Source: Aequorivita sp. (GTDB taxonomy: Bacteria; Bacteroidota; Bacteroidia; Flavobacteriales; Flavobacteriaceae). Taken from it: a stretch of DNA of 64,000 bases. Shown piece by piece: positions 35,264 through 43,675 of this stretch. Positions within the stretch are counted from its first letter, which is position 1, and the number at the start of each line of letters is the position of its first letter. The stretch covers positions 1 to 64,000 of the forward strand of contig JAGXGE010000035.1 in assembly GCA_024637015.1 (NCBI GenBank), given 5' to 3'. Position numbers and translations under genes: made by a program. The notes beneath the pieces are model-generated. The model was not told the DNA's origin. It saw nothing but the letters and a program-made list of their open reading frames with translations, and ran no database searches.

Positions 35264-35959
35264 ATGAAAACTCCTATTTTACTTCTGCATGGCGCTTTGG
35301 GAAGCATGGAACAACTGGTTCCTTTGCAAGAAAAGCTTTCATTGGAAAGAGAGGTTTTTATCATGAATTTTGATGGCCATGGAAAATCAAATAGCGAAAC
35401 TGACTTTTCAATAGAACTCTTTACCCAAAATGCAATTGATTTTTTAATCGAAAAGAAAATTTCAAAGGTTGATATTTTTGGTTATAGTATGGGCGGTTAT
35501 GTGGCTTTAAATTTGGCATTGAAGCATCCTGATTTGGTTGGAAAAATCATAACCTTAGGAACTAAATTTGAATGGACGCAAACTTTTGCGGAAAAGGAAG
35601 TCAAAATGCTCGACCCCGATGTCATACAAATGAAAGTCCCTGCATTTGCCGAACGTTTGAAGCAACTGCACGGAACTGAGAATTGGAAAAATGTAGTTTT
35701 AAAAACTGCACAAATGATGCAGAATTTAGGAGAGAATCCAACTTTGGAAGAAGGGGATTTTCAGAAAATAAATACTCACACGCTTATATGTTTAGGCGAG
35801 TTGGATGCAATGTCCACAAAAGCGGAATCAAAAGAAGTATCAACCTGGTTGCCAAATGGTCAATTTCTGGAAATCGAAAATTTAAAACATCCCATTGAAA
35901 GTGCTCCTCTGGATAAAATGGTTTCCCTCATATATAATTTCTTAATTAAAGAAACCTAA
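35264..35959 (+). CDS. Alpha/beta hydrolase
   Basis: 231 residues, cytoplasmic. HGALGS oxyanion loop, FDGHGKS, nucleophile elbow GYSMGGY, acidic residue in LGELDAMS and catalytic His in LKHPIES give the full triad. The fold fits small esterases or acyl-transferring hydrolases such as MenH or BioH relatives, but nothing nearby indicates the substrate. Third gene of the glyA operon. Confidence 0.9.
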   Translation: MKTPILLLHGALGSMEQLVPLQEKLSLEREVFIMNFDGHGKSNSETDFSIELFTQNAIDFLIEKKISKVDIFGYSMGGYVALNLALKHPDLVGKIITLGTKFEWTQTFAEKEVKMLDPDVIQMKVPAFAERLKQLHGTENWKNVVLKTAQMMQNLGENPTLEEGDFQKINTHTLICLGELDAMSTKAESKEVSTWLPNGQFLEIENLKHPIESAPLDKMVSLIYNFLIKET

Positions 35960-35974
35960 AATAAGTTTATTGAA

Positions 35975-36454
35975 ATGATTACTGAAAAAGACATTCAATT
36001 TATAAAGCGAGCCATAGAACTTTCAGAAAAAGGGATGGACTCAGACGCTGGCGGACCTTTTGGCGCAGTGATAGTTAAAGATGGTGAAATAGTTGCTGAA
36101 GGTTTCAATCAAGTAACTTCAAGTAATGACCCTACGGCACATGCTGAGGTGGTTGCGATTCGGAAAGCCTGTGATAAACTTAATTCCTTTCAATTGGATG
36201 ATTGTACAATTTACACATCCTGTGAACCTTGTCCAATGTGTTTGGGCGCCATTTATTGGGCCAGGCCAAAAGCAGTTTACTATGCATGCACAAAAGAAGA
36301 TGCCGCGGGAATAGGTTTCGATGACCATTTCATTTATGATGAACTTGATAAGAATATAGAAAACAGAAATATTAAATTCGTAAATCTGGACAGAGAAGAA
36401 GGCAGAAAAGTTTTCAAAAAGTGGGAAGCTAAGGAGGGAAGGATTGACTACTAA
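35975..36454 (+). CDS. Nucleoside/guanine deaminase
   Basis: 159 residues. Zinc-dependent cytidine deaminase-like fold: H56 and E58 in TAHAEVVAIR, C86 and C89 in PCPMCLGAIYWAR. The whole sequence runs close to GuaD-type guanine deaminases (AGGPFGAVIVKDGEIVAEGFNQV, GFDDHFIYDEL), which turn guanine to xanthine, rather than to the tRNA adenosine deaminase TadA. Fourth gene of the glyA operon, linking it loosely to purine and one-carbon metabolism. Confidence 0.9.
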   Translation: MITEKDIQFIKRAIELSEKGMDSDAGGPFGAVIVKDGEIVAEGFNQVTSSNDPTAHAEVVAIRKACDKLNSFQLDDCTIYTSCEPCPMCLGAIYWARPKAVYYACTKEDAAGIGFDDHFIYDELDKNIENRNIKFVNLDREEGRKVFKKWEAKEGRIDY

Positions 36455-36471
36455 TAGAATTAATTAAAGAA

Positions 36472-36969
36472 ATGAATAGATTCAAAAATATTGCGTTCGT
36501 TGGAGTTTTTGCCTTCGCATTTGGATGTCAAAATAATAAACCAACCAGCCCAGAAATTAAAGGTCTTTGGAAATTGGAAAGTATGAAAGTCCGCGATACA
36601 ATTACAAATACTTGGAGCGATTACAAAGGCGGAATGGACGGTTATTTGTTATACGATGGAAACGGTCACGTTGCGCTTCACCTTTATGAAAAAGCATATG
36701 AAAAAGCAGGTATTGAATTTCCGAATTTCAATGATTCCATTCCTTTGGAAGCTTTGAAGCATATTACGAAATCCTACTATTATATGGGAAATTACAAAGT
36801 CTCGGAAAAAGATAGTATTGTTTCCCACTATAAACTTTCACATTCAAACCCTTCAGAATTTGGATTGACAGCCGATAGGCGGTTTTATTTCAGCGGAGAT
36901 ACTTTAGTGATGCAGCCTGTGGAGAGGAAAAACTCCAAATTAAAGTTGAAGTGGCTAAAAGCAAAATAA
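36472..36969 (+). CDS. Lipocalin-like domain lipoprotein
   Basis: 165 residues. Lipoprotein signal with C19 (AFAFGC). The mature part starts with the lipocalin-like pattern IKGLWKLESMKVRDTITN, and GYLLYDGNGHVALHLYEK plus YYYMGNYKVSEKDSIVSHY and RRFYFSGDTLVM provide the barrel strands. A small-ligand binding or envelope stress role is possible but unproven. Last gene of the operon, followed by a terminator. Confidence 0.82.
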   Translation: MNRFKNIAFVGVFAFAFGCQNNKPTSPEIKGLWKLESMKVRDTITNTWSDYKGGMDGYLLYDGNGHVALHLYEKAYEKAGIEFPNFNDSIPLEALKHITKSYYYMGNYKVSEKDSIVSHYKLSHSNPSEFGLTADRRFYFSGDTLVMQPVERKNSKLKLKWLKAK

Positions 36970-36995
36970 ACTACAGGCTAAAATAATAGCAATAA

Positions 36996-37026
36996 AAAAC
37001 CCGTCACTATAGGCGGGTTTTTTAAT
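36996..37026. terminator. Terminator between converging genes
   Basis: AACCCGTC / GGCGGGTT stem with an ACTATA-type loop, preceded by six A and followed by six T. Serves the glyA operon and probably the converging beta-helix gene. Confidence 0.85.
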
Positions 37027-37038
37027 ATATTTTATTTT

Positions 37039-38568
37039 TTAATCTTCTGGAAAAACGGTGGTTTCATAAGCTCCTGCATCTGGCGGTGTGCCACGGTCAA
37101 TTCCATTTAAGTCTTTTGGTGGAGCTATATTGTCTTTGCCGATATTTTCAGCGCCAGAAGTTCCCGATTCAATATTAAAATTGTTCAATTCCGTATCCTG
37201 AAAAACAGGGTCTAAATTGAATTTGGTAGCGGTATATAAAGCATTGTTAGTAAAATCGTATAATGGTTCATTGTCAAATTCACCGGTTGGATCTTCAAAA
37301 CGAACCAAACTATTTGTAAAGTTGAAATTGAAAGCTGCCCCTGTATTTTGGTTCAAAGAAAATTCACGGCGTTCATTACCGTAAATAATACAGTTTGTGA
37401 AATTAGCTTTTATCAAATCCGCTACAAATATATCATTTTCGGTTTCTAAAGTATTGTCAAGGGAAACAGCAGGGAAAGATCGGAAACTGCTGGTCCAGTA
37501 ATTTGCAAAAGTACTGTGTCTAAATTCATAACTACCGCCCAACTGGATTGCCAAGGAAGATTGACCGCTGTTGTTTATCACTATGTTTTCTCCATCTATA
37601 GCACCAGTTCTTGCCAATAACCCAATATTTGCATTGTTATAAATCTGTACGTTTTTAAGCGTTAACGGACTGTCTTCCAAAAGAAGACCCACTGAACTAT
37701 TTTTAATTGTTGCATAGTTGAATTCATTGCCAACGCTTCCGCTGGTAAACCAAATAGTGCCCCATTGTCCTGGAATATCTGCGAAGCTAGGCTCCAAACG
37801 GTCGCCTTCAAAAATCACTTCGTTTTCCATTGCTTCGGGATCGTTACTTGGTAGCCCCATTACTTTCATTGAGCCATTTTCAGCTACCAAAATCCCACTT
37901 GAGTTGTGAAAATGTACACGTGCGCCAGCTTCAACAGTTAGCGTTTTATTACTAGGTACTGCCGCGTAACCATAAATAACATAGGGTTTTTCATTGGTAA
38001 AGGTTAGTTCTGTATCGTCTAAAAAGAAACCTTCAATAAGAATGTCTTCTCCGTTTTCGTCTACTCCTAAATTCAGAGTTTCTACAGTACCATCACTCAA
38101 TTGTGCGGGGTAAAGAAATACTGCATCTTTAACAAGTGTTACCAATTCCACTTTCTGTTGATTGCCTCCGGTATCGAAAAGGATTTGATCAGTATAAAGG
38201 AAATCATTAGCGTTTGTAGGCAAGTTATTTATATCTAGTGTAGTTTCAACAAAAATAAAAATACTGTCCTTCGCCAAGACCTGGACATTTTCAAAAACTC
38301 TACCCGGTATTCCATCTACATTCAAACGATAATTGGAAGCTTCGCCTTGGCCTAAACGAACGGAAGGGATATTGATATCCTCATTGCTTCGGTTGTAAAC
38401 TTTTAGATTATAGGTGCTGGAACCGATGTTTGAAAAAACCGTATCCAGATAAACCGTATCTTTTGAAAATTCCAGATTTCCAGTGCTGGCAACGGTTTCA
38501 AAATCATTGCGGCAAGAACTCCATAATACAAGGCAACACAAAATGCCCAATCCGTATAAATACCTCAT
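37039..38568 (-). CDS. Lipoprotein with right-handed parallel beta-helix
   Basis: 509 residues. Lipoprotein signal with C19 (LWSSC). Residues about 30-190 look like Ig-like beta-sandwiches (FSNIGSSTYNLKVYNRSNEDINI), and residues 210-480 carry short repeating strands and turns typical of a parallel beta-helix (VGLLLEDSPLTLKNVQIYNNANIGLLARTG, FTNCIIYGNERREF). It ends with LNGIDRGTPPDAGAYE, often seen after such helices. Membrane-anchored envelope protein, possibly polysaccharide binding; no catalytic site identified. Confidence 0.8.
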   Translation of the reverse strand: MRYLYGLGILCCLVLWSSCRNDFETVASTGNLEFSKDTVYLDTVFSNIGSSTYNLKVYNRSNEDINIPSVRLGQGEASNYRLNVDGIPGRVFENVQVLAKDSIFIFVETTLDINNLPTNANDFLYTDQILFDTGGNQQKVELVTLVKDAVFLYPAQLSDGTVETLNLGVDENGEDILIEGFFLDDTELTFTNEKPYVIYGYAAVPSNKTLTVEAGARVHFHNSSGILVAENGSMKVMGLPSNDPEAMENEVIFEGDRLEPSFADIPGQWGTIWFTSGSVGNEFNYATIKNSSVGLLLEDSPLTLKNVQIYNNANIGLLARTGAIDGENIVINNSGQSSLAIQLGGSYEFRHSTFANYWTSSFRSFPAVSLDNTLETENDIFVADLIKANFTNCIIYGNERREFSLNQNTGAAFNFNFTNSLVRFEDPTGEFDNEPLYDFTNNALYTATKFNLDPVFQDTELNNFNIESGTSGAENIGKDNIAPPKDLNGIDRGTPPDAGAYETTVFPED

Positions 38569-38691
38569 TCAATTATAATTTTGGTAAAAATATAACTTTT
38601 TATGAAGGTTATTATTGTATTGGGCAGAAGTTTTCAATAGGCAGTCTAAACGAGATTACTTACTGCATCTGCCAGTTTTAAAGCCTACTGT

Positions 38692-39792
38692 TTACTTATT
38701 TTTTCGTTTCGCTTTTCTTCGTTCCCGCTTTATCTTCATAAACTCGACAGTGTTTTTATAGGCTTTTTTTGCTTTTTCATACCAATCTGGATCTTTTTGG
38801 GGCTGGTAATCTTCGTAGTTTCTCCAATAAATTCCGCCAGCAGTAACAGTAACCATATCGCCCATTATTTCCCCTACAAGTTCTACGTCAATTAAATTTG
38901 AGATATTTGAAACAGTTACTTCTTTTGTTTCAAAAGCTATATAGCTAAAAACCAAAACATCACCAGGTTTGGTATCAATTTGATAATTACCATCAAAATC
39001 GGTTTGTGTTCCTTTGGAGGTTCCCTTAATAATTACGTTTGCACCGGGAAGTGGCAAACCTGTATCGTCTGTAACATTTCCTTTTGTAATTATAGAAAGA
39101 GAGTCATTTTTCTTTTCTTCTACGTCCTCAACATAAGCAACTACACCCATTGTTACGTATTTCATTTCTGTTATTGCAACTTCTTCCAGAGTTGATTTCA
39201 AAAGAATATTCACTTTTTCCGATTTATTTCTCAAACGGATTTCTTGCTTTTCATAATTCTCTTTATTGAACGTAAGTCTTTCATTATCCAAAGTAACAAT
39301 ACGGTATTCCCCATTTTTATTAGTCCATTCGCGTGTTTTTGTTTCGTTTGAAATAATTTCCACGTTCCTCAAAGGGTTTCCATTTTCATCGCGAACGAAT
39401 CCTTGAGTAACAATTTGCATTCTATCAATGGAATTACTGAACCGACCAATTCCCAATGAAATTGAAGGTTTTTCTGAAATTGTATTGTTTTCAGATTTTG
39501 GATTGTTCGAAAAAAGTGTAAGTGGTAAAAGCATAGAAGCGGCAAGAGGAGCAAGGCTCTGCCCAGATTTTCGTTCCAATTTCACTTCACGGTCCAGTTG
39601 CGATTTTTTCACTCTGCCGCAAGTGTTTTTGCTTTTGGTAAGGATTTTCACCAACTCCTCATCGGCTTTTGAAGTTAAATCGACAACTTCTTTGGTGCAG
39701 ACGTCACAGAATTTTCCTTTTTCAGTGACGGTCATTTTTGCCCAATCCTCGTGGCAAGGCTCTGGAATACGGATAATGATGGATTTTTTCAT
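38692..39792 (-). CDS. Protein with two carboxypeptidase-regulatory-like domains
   Basis: 366 residues. The N-terminal 65 residues hold C13, C29, C32 and a further NTCGR cysteine (EPCHEDW, KFCDVCTKEV), perhaps a metal-binding knuckle. A weak hydrophobic segment follows (LAPLAASMLLPLTLF). Two CarboxypepD_reg-like domains come next, at about 128-195 (GFVRDENGNPLRNVEIISN) and 230-310 (GNVTDDTGLPLPGANVIIKGTS). A basic tail KIKRERRKAKRKNK closes it. This N-terminal module with such domains is known in Flavobacteriaceae; function unknown. Confidence 0.78.
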   Translation of the reverse strand: MKKSIIIRIPEPCHEDWAKMTVTEKGKFCDVCTKEVVDLTSKADEELVKILTKSKNTCGRVKKSQLDREVKLERKSGQSLAPLAASMLLPLTLFSNNPKSENNTISEKPSISLGIGRFSNSIDRMQIVTQGFVRDENGNPLRNVEIISNETKTREWTNKNGEYRIVTLDNERLTFNKENYEKQEIRLRNKSEKVNILLKSTLEEVAITEMKYVTMGVVAYVEDVEEKKNDSLSIITKGNVTDDTGLPLPGANVIIKGTSKGTQTDFDGNYQIDTKPGDVLVFSYIAFETKEVTVSNISNLIDVELVGEIMGDMVTVTAGGIYWRNYEDYQPQKDPDWYEKAKKAYKNTVEFMKIKRERRKAKRKNK

Positions 39793-39922
39793 CTTTATAA
39801 ATTATTTGATAAATAGGAGGATGGAATGCCCAAACATTTATTATTTGTAATAATCCAATTTGTTAATGGGCATTTCATGATTTGATTGTTTTGTTGATTC
39901 AAAGAAATCAAATATCAAACCA

Positions 39923-39951
39923 TGAAAAAACCGCTTTTGAGTAAAGCGGTC
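39923..39951 (-). terminator. Rho-independent terminator on the minus strand
   Basis: On the minus strand ACCGCTTT-ACTCA-AAAGCGGT is followed by TTTTTT. It ends the glutaminyl cyclase gene located just to the right. Confidence 0.82.
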
Positions 39952-40014
39952 GTTTCGATGAGGGAAAAGGATTGACGATTTTTGATTAACGATTGTTGAT
40001 TTTTGAATCTTAAA

Positions 40015-41061
40015 TTATTTCAAAACAATTTCAATCTTAAAAAGTTTATCCCAGTTTTTACCGGTAATATAAAGTATGTTTGGTTCGCCATTATAGGCTA
40101 TTCCGTTGAGAACGTCCAGACCAGGGTGTTGTGTAACCTTATCTTTTAAATCTGTAAGGTCTATAACGCCTTCAACGGCACCGTTTGAAGGATCGATTAT
40201 AGCTATAGAACCTTGTTGGTAAACGTTGGCGTATATTTTTCCATCAACCCATTCCAGTTCGTTTACACTGCTTATTTTGCTGGTGTTCGTAAAAATCTCG
40301 ATGTAATCCTTTTCAGCAAGTGTGTTTGAGTTTAGGGTCCAAATCCGGTCCGTACCATCGCTTTTATAAATATTTTTTTCGGCATCGTGGCACAAACCCC
40401 AACCTTCGCGGCTGTTACCGTAAACAAAGGTTCCGGTTTGTTCCATCGTTTTTAGGTTATAAATAAAACCTGTGTTTTCCCGCCAAGTTAGCTGGTAGAT
40501 TTTGTTGTTTAGAATTGTTAAACCTTCAGCAAAATAGGTGTCGGCCAATGCTACTTTTTGCAATACTTCCCCAGTTTTATAATCTGTTTTGCGAAGAGAT
40601 GATTCTTTATACTGCCCCGTGCTTTCATATAAAGTATCGTTTTCAAACTCCAACCCTTGCGTGTAAGCTTTTATATCATGCGGATAGGTTTCAAGAACTT
40701 TATAGGTATAAAGCTTCGGCTTTACGGAAGAAAGGATAGTGATGTTTTTTGAAGCTTCAAACTCTTCGCCATCACTATATATTTTAGCGGATAAAGTTTT
40801 TTCACCGAGTTTTTTCCCCGAAAGGGAAATGGTATTTCCGGAAATATCGATTCTATCTTTGTTCAAAAAATAAACAACGGAATCGATTTCAATATTTTTT
40901 TTATTGATTAAAGAAACATTGAGCGCATCTTCGGGGGTGTAGGTTTTCTTCGGATTATTAATTTCCAGTGAAAAACTATCTTTTTTTTCTTCAGAATTAT
41001 TTCCGCAGCCAGCCATTAAAAGCACTAAAAGGGTAGGAGCTAAAACGTTATAAAATTTCAT
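40015..41061 (-). CDS. Glutaminyl-peptide cyclotransferase lipoprotein
   Basis: 348 residues. Lipoprotein signal with C19 (LLMAGC). Residues about 25-110 are a beta-sandwich extension; from about 115 the sequence is a plant-type glutaminyl cyclase five-bladed beta-propeller (YPHDIKAYTQGLEFENDTLYESTGQY, FAEGLTILNNKIYQLTWRE, EGWGLCHD, SVNELEWVDGKIYANVYQ, HPGLDVLNGIAYN). It would form N-terminal pyroglutamate on exported proteins, which may matter for proteins whose signal peptides end before Gln, common in this group. Confidence 0.9.
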   Translation of the reverse strand: MKFYNVLAPTLLVLLMAGCGNNSEEKKDSFSLEINNPKKTYTPEDALNVSLINKKNIEIDSVVYFLNKDRIDISGNTISLSGKKLGEKTLSAKIYSDGEEFEASKNITILSSVKPKLYTYKVLETYPHDIKAYTQGLEFENDTLYESTGQYKESSLRKTDYKTGEVLQKVALADTYFAEGLTILNNKIYQLTWRENTGFIYNLKTMEQTGTFVYGNSREGWGLCHDAEKNIYKSDGTDRIWTLNSNTLAEKDYIEIFTNTSKISSVNELEWVDGKIYANVYQQGSIAIIDPSNGAVEGVIDLTDLKDKVTQHPGLDVLNGIAYNGEPNILYITGKNWDKLFKIEIVLK

Positions 41062-41115
41062 AGCTTATAATAAATTTCCTGCAAGGTATTTATTAAAATT
41101 GAAATGTGAAAATAC

Positions 41116-41145
41116 TTGCAAAAACTTCAAAAAGCCTTATCTTTG
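41116..41145 (+). promoter_or_regulatory. Promoter of the SRP RNA gene
   Basis: TTG at 41116-41118, 19 bases, then the exact -7 box TATCTTTG at 41138-41145. The SRP RNA begins about four bases further on. This is the cleanest -33/-7 pair in the window. Confidence 0.7.
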
Positions 41146-41148
41146 CAG

Positions 41149-41245
41149 CGGCAAGTCCTACACAACCAGCTCCTGTTGAATCCTCCAGGGCGGGAACGCA
41201 GCAAAGGTAAATGGTCGTAGCGGTGTGATGTAGGTAGCTTGCCAT
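41149..41245 (+). ncRNA. ffs: Signal recognition particle RNA, small (4.5S) type
   Basis: The ends pair as GGCAAG / CTTGCC with CCTACACA / TGTGATGTAGG forming the rest of the basal stem. The tip has the universal SRP domain IV: CAGGGC, a GGAA tetraloop and ACGCAGCAAAGG internal loop at about 41186-41206, which binds Ffh. Length is about 97 bases, right for a Gram-negative 4.5S RNA. A T run follows the closing stem at 41245-41250 and serves as terminator. Consensus promoter directly upstream. Confidence 0.95.
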
Positions 41246-41340
41246 TTTTTGTGCGATAAACTTTCTTTTCTGCCGCTGGCTTTTTCTATTCGTTTTTTTG
41301 TGTCACATGTAATGTGTATACTGGGGATTATATTGATATA

Positions 41341-41417
41341 ATACGCTTTATATACGCTATAAATACGCTATAAATATGCTATAAGGATACTATAAATACG
41401 CTTTAGATATAATGTAA
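41341..41417. repeat. Seven-unit 11-bp tandem repeat
   Basis: Consecutive 11-base units on the theme ATACGCTATAA: two exact copies (41352-41373), then ATATGCTATAA, GGATACTATAA, and flanking ATACGCTTTAT, ATACGCTTTAG and ATATAATGTAA. The period equals about one DNA turn. It lies about 100 bases after ffs, in a gene-free stretch, and before the SDR gene. Confidence 0.85.
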
Positions 41418-41699
41418 ATATCAATAAATATGGGAACTTACAGGAGTAACTTATGAATATTGATTTTAAGCTTATTATTTACAGTAGCTTTGAGATTAGT
41501 GTAATCGATTGGTATCTTGTATGGATAGTAGACTTATGACAATATTTTGAAAAATCACTAATAGCGGTGATTCTTACAATTAAGTTGTTGATAATGAATA
41601 TTTTATATTTTAAACAGTACTTGGCTTTTCTGTGCGGTGTACAGTTTTTTATTTAATCATAATAAACAATGGGGTTTCATCTACTTTTTCGCCAAACTA
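41418..41699. other. Gene-free stretch between ffs repeats and the SDR gene
   Basis: AT-rich sequence of about 280 bases. The only items seen are a 28-codon frame with an AGGAG site (41442-41446) ahead of ATG 41453, ending at 41539, and a weak hairpin AATCAC / GTGATT near 41558. Neither is strong enough to call. Confidence 0.4.
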
Positions 41700-41731
41700 T
41701 TTGGAAAACTGACCATAGAAACGCACCTTTG
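41700..41731 (+). promoter_or_regulatory. Promoter of the SDR gene
   Basis: TTTG at 41700-41703, 20 bases, then CACCTTTG (7 of 8 to the -7 consensus), 17 bases before the ATG at 41749. Confidence 0.5.
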
Positions 41732-41748
41732 CTTTTCAACAACCTTTT

Positions 41749-42555
41749 ATGCCAAAAACAGTACTCATTACGGGTGGTTCTTCGGGAATTGGGAAAGCCA
41801 TTGGCGAATATCTTTCCGAAAAAGGCTACCAAGTCTTTGGAACAAGCCGAAACCCCAAAAAAATAGCAGATTCTGTCTTTCCCTTATTAAAAATGGACGT
41901 TAACGAAACCGAGTCCATTGACGCTGTTATTGCTGAAATACTGGGCAAAGTTGAAAAGATTGATGTTGTAATCAACAATGCTGGTGTTGGTATAACAGGT
42001 CCAATCGAAGAAACCCCCGAAAGCGAAATAAAAAATGCCTTTCAAACCAACTTTCACGGACCTATAAACGTGATCAAAGCCGTATTGCCACAAATGCGTA
42101 AACAAGGTTTTGGGCATATTATAAATATTACTTCCATCGCTGCATATATGGGACTTCCGTACCGTGGAATTTATTCTGCAAGCAAAGCTGCATTGGAAAT
42201 CACCATTGAAGCCATGCGGATGGAAACATTGCAATTTGGTGTAAAAATGACCAATGTCGCCCCAGGCGATTTTGCCACCAACATTGCTACAGGTCGCTAT
42301 CACGCACCAGTTTTGGAAAAATCGCCCTATAATAAAGACTACGGAAATACGCTGAAAATGATGAACGAACACGTGGATAATGGAGGAAATCCATTGGAAA
42401 TGGCAAAAGCCGTTCATCAAATAATAGAAACCCCAAATCCAAAAATTCACTATAAAGTTGGTTCATCGTTACAGAAATTCTCAATTGTTTTGAAACGAAT
42501 TTTGCCAGATAAGGTTTATGAACGGATGCTGCTGAGGCATTATGGGTTGAAGTAG
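41749..42555 (+). CDS. Short-chain dehydrogenase/reductase
   Basis: 268 residues, classical SDR. Cofactor motif TGGSSGIGKAI, NNAGVG, catalytic Ser in NITSIAAYMG and YSASKAA (Tyr-x-x-x-Lys). The SRNPKK after the second strand favours NADP(H). The substrate is a carbonyl or alcohol, possibly a lipid or sterol-like compound as for many bacterial members of this length, but it cannot be told. A small membrane protein gene follows 13 bases later. Confidence 0.9.
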   Translation: MPKTVLITGGSSGIGKAIGEYLSEKGYQVFGTSRNPKKIADSVFPLLKMDVNETESIDAVIAEILGKVEKIDVVINNAGVGITGPIEETPESEIKNAFQTNFHGPINVIKAVLPQMRKQGFGHIINITSIAAYMGLPYRGIYSASKAALEITIEAMRMETLQFGVKMTNVAPGDFATNIATGRYHAPVLEKSPYNKDYGNTLKMMNEHVDNGGNPLEMAKAVHQIIETPNPKIHYKVGSSLQKFSIVLKRILPDKVYERMLLRHYGLK

Positions 42556-42568
42556 GAGGAAATTTTTT

Positions 42569-42886
42569 ATGAAAGAATACTTAAAAATACTATTAACGAT
42601 CTCTTATTTAATAAGTTTGATTTACGCAATATCTTTTTGGAGTGTTGATTTATTTCGTTGGATAACCAATCACATTCTTCCTTTTGAATATCAAAATACT
42701 GTTGTCAACTTGCTATATTTACCAGCTTTATCCTACTTAATTTACAGAATTTGGACGTTTAAAAATATTGACAAAAACACAAAAGGGAATTGGACTGTTT
42801 TGTTGTTATTTCTGAGTCTTGTCACAATGCCAATTTATATTTGGAGAAAGGATGATATTTTTATTAAACAAAACTCAGGTAAATAG
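42569..42886 (+). CDS. Small membrane protein of unknown function
   Basis: 105 residues. Three hydrophobic stretches at about 7-28, 42-60 and 77-93 suggest three membrane helices. I do not recognise a family. It begins 13 bases after the SDR gene and ends with a short polar tail (RKDDIFIKQNSGK). Start ATG is preceded by a weak AGGAGG-like GTAGGAGGAAATT sequence, which is rare for this group and supports the start. Confidence 0.65.
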   Translation: MKEYLKILLTISYLISLIYAISFWSVDLFRWITNHILPFEYQNTVVNLLYLPALSYLIYRIWTFKNIDKNTKGNWTVLLLFLSLVTMPIYIWRKDDIFIKQNSGK

Positions 42887-42994
42887 TTAACTTTATTTTT
42901 AGCAATCCTTCCAACTTATCAATCTTTTTCAACAACCTTACTTAATCAAACCATTGTTCTTTACTTTTACAGAAATTAACATGAAACCACTTCT

Positions 42995-43648
42995 ATGAAA
43001 TTCTTTATCGATACCGCAAACCTTGACCAAATCCGTGAAGCCCAAGACCTTGGAGTTCTTGATGGCGTTACCACCAATCCATCGTTGATGGCAAAGGAAG
43101 GCATCACCGGCCGCAACAATATTTTGAAACACTACGTAGATATCTGCAACATTGTAGATGGCGATGTTTCCGCAGAGGTTATTGCAACCGATTTTAAAGG
43201 AATGATAAAAGAAGGCGAGGAGCTGGCCGAGCTTCACCCACAAATTGTGGTAAAAGTGCCGATGATAAAAGAAGGCGTAAAAGCAATAAAATATTTTACA
43301 GATCACGGCATACGTACTAATTGTACGCTAGTATTCTCTGCAGGACAAGCGTTATTGGCCGCAAAAGCAGGTGCGACTTATGTTTCACCATTCATTGGAC
43401 GCTTGGACGATATTTCAACCGACGGACTGGAACTGATAGCAGATATTCGCTTGATTTATGACAATTACGGTTTCGAAACACAAATTCTTGCAGCTTCAAT
43501 CCGCCACACGATGCATGTTATAAACTGTGCTAAAATTGGAGCGGACGTAATGACAGGACCACTTTCATCTATTGAAGGTTTGTTGAAGCATCCTTTAACC
43601 GATAGTGGCTTGAAGCAGTTTTTGGAAGATTACAAGAAAGGGAATTAA
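42995..43648 (+). CDS. fsa: Fructose-6-phosphate aldolase / small transaldolase
   Basis: 217 residues, the short transaldolase class. TIM barrel with [13 protein letters not shown] at the start, [13 protein letters not shown], Schiff-base lysine K87 in [38 protein letters not shown] and [10 protein letters not shown]. Family members act either as fructose-6-phosphate aldolase or as transaldolase in the pentose phosphate pathway; in Bacteroidota the transaldolase role is more likely. Monocistronic or with the genes to the left. Confidence 0.92.
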   Translation: MKFFIDTANLDQIREAQDLGVLDGVTTNPSLMAKEGITGRNNILKHYVDICNIVDGDVSAEVIATDFKGMIKEGEELAELHPQIVVKVPMIKEGVKAIKYFTDHGIRTNCTLVFSAGQALLAAKAGATYVSPFIGRLDDISTDGLELIADIRLIYDNYGFETQILAASIRHTMHVINCAKIGADVMTGPLSSIEGLLKHPLTDSGLKQFLEDYKKGN

Positions 43649-43652
43649 TTTT

Positions 43653-43675
43653 GGGCCCTGAGCGGAGCTGAAGGG
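43653..43675. repeat. Small dispersed repeat, copy 1
   Basis: Contains CCCTGAGCGGAGCTGAAGGG. A second copy at 60414-60437 agrees at 18 of 20 core positions. Here it fills the gap between two converging genes. Repeats of this CTTCGGCTCCGCTCAGGG sort are known as dispersed short elements in many bacteria. Confidence 0.75.

Noticed and set aside
41558-41577. Weak hairpin AATCAC/GTGATT as a regulatory RNA
   Set aside because: Only six pairs with no partner signal; such stems are expected by chance in AT-rich gaps.
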